From positions 239,274-303,273 of the forward strand of contig NZ_LMPO01000007.1 in assembly GCF_001424385.1 (NCBI RefSeq): 64,000 nucleotides of DNA. The letters run 5' to 3'. Source of the DNA: Curtobacterium sp. Leaf183. Lineage in GTDB: Bacteria > Actinomycetota > Actinomycetes > Actinomycetales > Microbacteriaceae. This document shows positions 61,581 to 64,000 of the stretch, piece after piece (position 1 is the first letter of the stretch; each line of letters starts with the position of its first letter). Both the position numbers and the translations under genes were made by a program. The notes under the pieces are model-generated. The model worked only from the letters and a program-made list of their open reading frames with translations, was not told the DNA's origin and made no database searches.

Positions 61581-62750
61581 ATGACCGATCAGCAGCACAC
61601 GCCGGACAACCCCGGCGCCGGGGACGCACACGACCGCGACGGGTGGGGGTCCGTCCCGGAGGTGTCCTCGATCAGCGGCGCTCACGACGTCCCGCAGCCC
61701 CTCGCCGGACCGGCGTCACGACCGCGCCGTCGCCTCGGACGCGGCGCCCTGGTCGGCATCGTCGCCGGGGGCGCGGCCGTCGTCCTCCTGCTGGTCGCCG
61801 GTGTCGTCGGGTACGCCGTCGGCACAGACTCGCACTCTGCCGACCGTCCGGTCCGGGCCTTCCTCGACGACCTGTCGGCCGGCCGGGTCGACGACGCGCT
61901 CACCGCGGCCGGCGTCCGGCACACCAAGTCCGACGTCCTGCTGACCGACGCCGCCTACCGCAAGGCGAACGACCGCGTGACCGGGTACCGCATCACCGCC
62001 GTGCGACAGGACGGCGACACCGCCACGGTGGGCGCGTACATGACACAGGCCGGCCGACAGGTCCCCGCGACCTTCACGCTCGACAAGACCGGCACCGACT
62101 GGGGCGTGTTCCCGAAGTGGCAGCTGCAGGCTCCGCGTCTCGGCGCGGTCGACGTCCAGGTCCAGGGGCCGCCGAAGTCGACGGTCACCGTCGCCGGGCA
62201 GCGGGCGACCACCGACGCGTCCGGTGCGTTGACGCTCACGGCCCTGCCGGGCTCCTACCCGGTGGCGGTCGACGGCGGCAAGTGGTTCACCGCCGACACC
62301 CAGACCGCGGCGGTCCGGGGCTTCTCCGGCACGGCGAGCAGTCCGGTGTCGCTCAGCACCACGCTGACCGACGCGGGCAGACAGGCCGCCACGGACGCGG
62401 TCAACGCCTGGGTGGACGGCTGTGTCGCGTCGACGTCGACCAAGCCCGACGGCTGCAGCTTCTACGCGTACGGCGAGAACCCGGCGAACACGTACACCAA
62501 CCAGAAGTGGACGCTCGACTCCCGACCCACGATCTCCGTCGACGGCTGGCTGTCCAAGGGGTGGGCCGTCACGACCTCGTCCTTCGGTTCCGCCACGTAC
62601 ACCGCGGACTTCACCGGACCCGCCGGAGCCGGCACCGCCACTGCCGGGCCCATCAACGTCAACGCCAGCGGCTACGTCACCGGCTTCTCGGACACCGGCG
62701 CCACGTTCGAGTCCGCGATCGGCAACGGGTCCTCAGACACCGGTTCCTGA
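61581..62750 (+). CDS. hypothetical membrane-anchored extracellular protein
   Basis: A 389-residue protein. An N-terminal acidic/Pro-rich cytoplasmic part of about 55 residues is followed by a basic stretch and one membrane helix (about 56-78). The outer part begins with an NTF2-like domain of the kind in DUF4878 lipoproteins ('RPVRAFLDDLSAGRVDDALT'), then a middle domain with a beta-rich carboxypeptidase-regulatory-like segment ('GPPKSTVTVAGQRATTDASG'). It ends with a Ser/Thr/Gly-rich domain containing two Cys. ATG at 61581. Role unknown; cell-envelope location is likely. Confidence 0.72.
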   Translation: MTDQQHTPDNPGAGDAHDRDGWGSVPEVSSISGAHDVPQPLAGPASRPRRRLGRGALVGIVAGGAAVVLLLVAGVVGYAVGTDSHSADRPVRAFLDDLSAGRVDDALTAAGVRHTKSDVLLTDAAYRKANDRVTGYRITAVRQDGDTATVGAYMTQAGRQVPATFTLDKTGTDWGVFPKWQLQAPRLGAVDVQVQGPPKSTVTVAGQRATTDASGALTLTALPGSYPVAVDGGKWFTADTQTAAVRGFSGTASSPVSLSTTLTDAGRQAATDAVNAWVDGCVASTSTKPDGCSFYAYGENPANTYTNQKWTLDSRPTISVDGWLSKGWAVTTSSFGSATYTADFTGPAGAGTATAGPINVNASGYVTGFSDTGATFESAIGNGSSDTGS

Positions 62751-62844
62751 GTCCGGCCCACGCGCCCGGCCCACCGGCCTGGGCACCGCACAGGAGGCCC
62801 GGCTCCGCTCCCGGCGGACAGTCACCGTGGGCGGGTGCCCGGGA

Positions 62845-62873
62845 TTGATTTCGCCGGGTCCCACAGGTAGGCT
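62845..62873 (+). promoter_or_regulatory. rpsL promoter
   Basis: TTGATT (62845-62850), a 17-bp spacer and TAGGCT (62868-62873) form a good vegetative promoter in a 290-bp gap. The start point would be near 62880, giving a leader of about 160 nt before rpsL. Confidence 0.75.
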
Positions 62874-63041
62874 CTCTCGGGTGTGCGCCTTCGGGCGCGC
62901 CGCGAAGTCCGGCGGGTCGAAGACCTCGATCCGGACAGTCCGCCCCCAATCCACGTCCGCCGGTTCGGCGGTCGTCTGCGTGGGCGAGGATGCCGACGGT
63001 CCGCGTCGGCCAGAGAACACGAGCGAGAACCAGGAGAACAG

Positions 63042-63410
63042 TTGCCTACCATCCAGCAGCTCGTTCGCAAGGGTCGGAGCCCCAAGGTCGTCAAGACCAA
63101 GGCACCGGCGCTGAAGGCGAACCCCCAGCAGCGTGGCGTGTGCACCCGCGTCTACACCACCACCCCCAAGAAGCCGAACTCGGCACTGCGCAAGGTCGCT
63201 CGTGTCAAGCTCTCGAACGGCACCGAGGTCACGGCCTACATCCCGGGTGAGGGCCACAACCTGCAGGAGCACTCGATGGTGCTCGTCCGCGGCGGTCGTG
63301 TGAAGGACCTCCCCGGCGTGCGCTACAAGATCATCCGCGGCGCCCTCGACACGCAGGCCGTCAAGAACCGCAAGCAGGCCCGTAGCCGCTACGGCGCGAA
63401 GAAGGGTTGA
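63042..63410 (+). CDS. rpsL: 30S ribosomal protein S12
   Basis: Decoding-centre protein S12, 122 residues. '[18 protein letters not shown]' holds K43 and '[20 protein letters not shown]' follows, all wild-type at the streptomycin-resistance positions, so sensitivity is expected. TTG at 63042 with AGGAGA before it matches the normal S12 N-terminus (M-PTIQQLVR). Four bases separate its stop from the rpsG start. Confidence 0.98.
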   Translation: MPTIQQLVRKGRSPKVVKTKAPALKANPQQRGVCTRVYTTTPKKPNSALRKVARVKLSNGTEVTAYIPGEGHNLQEHSMVLVRGGRVKDLPGVRYKIIRGALDTQAVKNRKQARSRYGAKKG

Positions 63411-63414
63411 TCAC

Positions 63415-63885
63415 ATGCCTCGTAAGGGACCGGCCCCCAAGCGCCCCGTCGTCGCAGACCCCGTCTACGGCGCACCGATCGTCAGCCAGCTCGTCAACAA
63501 GATCCTGCTGGACGGCAAGAAGGGTCTCGCTGAGCGCATCGTCTACGACGCACTCGAAGGCGTGACCGCCAAGAACCAGCAGGACGCCGTCGTCACGCTC
63601 AAGAAGGCGCTCGACAACGTCCGACCGACCCTCGAGGTCCGCAGCCGCCGTGTCGGTGGCTCGACCTACCAGGTCCCGGTCGAGGTCAAGCCGCACCGTG
63701 CGAACACGCTGGCCCTGCGCTGGCTGACCTCGTACGCCAAGGCCCGCCGCGAGAAGACGATGACCGAGCGTCTCATGAACGAGATCCTCGACGCGTCGAA
63801 CGGTCTCGGCGCCGCTGTCAAGCGTCGTGAAGACACCCACAAGATGGCCGAGTCGAACAAGGCCTTCGCGCACTACCGCTGGTAG
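63415..63885 (+). CDS. rpsG: 30S ribosomal protein S7
   Basis: Primary 16S rRNA-binding protein of the small-subunit head, 156 residues, standard length. '[19 protein letters not shown]' and '[20 protein letters not shown]' are the normal actinobacterial sequence. Translated in the str operon with rpsL; S7 is often the operon's autoregulator. Confidence 0.98.
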   Translation: MPRKGPAPKRPVVADPVYGAPIVSQLVNKILLDGKKGLAERIVYDALEGVTAKNQQDAVVTLKKALDNVRPTLEVRSRRVGGSTYQVPVEVKPHRANTLALRWLTSYAKARREKTMTERLMNEILDASNGLGAAVKRREDTHKMAESNKAFAHYRW

Positions 63886-63895
63886 TCACCGGCAT

Positions 63896-63935
63896 CGTCC
63901 GGGCGCCGGCGGTCAAGAACCCCGGCGCCCGGACG
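63896..63935 (+). terminator. 14-bp-stem hairpin between rpsG and fusA
   Basis: CGTCCGGGCGCCGG pairs perfectly with CCGGCGCCCGGACG across a 12-base loop. There is no U-tract, and fusA starts 37 bp later, so partial termination, mRNA processing or S7 feedback is more likely than complete termination. Confidence 0.65.
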
Positions 63936-63972
63936 GACGCCATCTCTCCTACAACTCTTCCGGAGGAACCCT

Positions 63973-64000
63973 GTGGCACAGGACGTGCTCACCGACCTGA
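63973..64000 (+). CDS. fusA: elongation factor G, N-terminus only (cut by the window edge)
   Basis: GTG at 63973 after CGGAGGA begins M-AQDVLTDL, the usual opening of actinobacterial EF-G, the GTPase that translocates the ribosome. Nine codons are visible. Gene order rpsL-rpsG-fusA supports the call. Confidence 0.85.

Overview
High-GC actinobacterial chromosome. The 122-residue S12, the strong GC bias at third codon positions, frequent GTG/TTG starts and many ATGA/GTGA gene overlaps suggest Microbacteriaceae, probably Curtobacterium or a close relative. That placement is inferred from gene content and protein resemblance, not from a search. The window runs from accessory metabolic genes into the conserved rpoB-rpoC-rpsL-rpsG-fusA block. 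I see no tRNA, rRNA, IS element, prophage or CRISPR array.

Layout. 0-5 kb: a purine permease, divergent from a co-translated pterin cassette (folE with a His-rich tail, a FolP2-type dihydropteroate synthase homologue, an Rv2671-like RibD-C reductase, a HAD phosphatase), then a DJ-1/PfpI protein. 5-9 kb: a MOSC protein, an Ada-AlkA fusion with ogt (alkylation repair), an alpha/beta hydrolase and a HAD phosphatase. 10-16 kb: an APC permease, a lysE-lysG exporter/regulator pair, and a TetR regulator divergent from an aldo/keto reductase. 15-21 kb: the lhr-nei2 repair pair on the minus strand. 21-39 kb: mixed single genes and small operons, including a PadR regulator, CsbD, a DEAD-box helicase, a GH114-like lipoprotein, a DUF1684-GntR pair, Nramp, CGNR, a SprT-like/helical-repeat pair, a prion-like QYGQQ membrane protein, a spermidine-synthase-like protein and a CcdC-histidine kinase-response regulator operon. 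39-47 kb: rpoB and rpoC. 47.6-60.3 kb: a complete monoderm type IV pilus locus (pilB, pilT, pilC, pilA, three minor or PilX-like pilins, pilD, pilM, pilN, pilO) inserted between rpoC and rpsL. 60-62.8 kb: three small membrane or anchored proteins. 63-64 kb: rpsL, rpsG and the start of fusA.

How the parts work together. The pilus locus carries its own extension motor (PilB), retraction motor (PilT), platform (PilC), peptidase (PilD), alignment proteins (PilMNO), major pilin and large minor pilins. It lacks a secretin, as expected without an outer membrane. A rho-independent terminator separates the motor genes from pilA. The pterin cassette could make a folate-type or other pterin product from GTP using the less usual versions of each enzyme.

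The non-coding DNA is notable. Many convergent gene pairs are separated by long, near-perfect palindromes. Several fall into families with shared sequence: a 60-bp element with GCACAAC ends (two copies), a 32-34-bp GGAGGC...GCCTCC palindrome (two copies with a compensatory base-pair swap), and a 64-bp TCGCNCCCC...GGGGTGCGA element (two copies, one inside the coding sequence of lysE).
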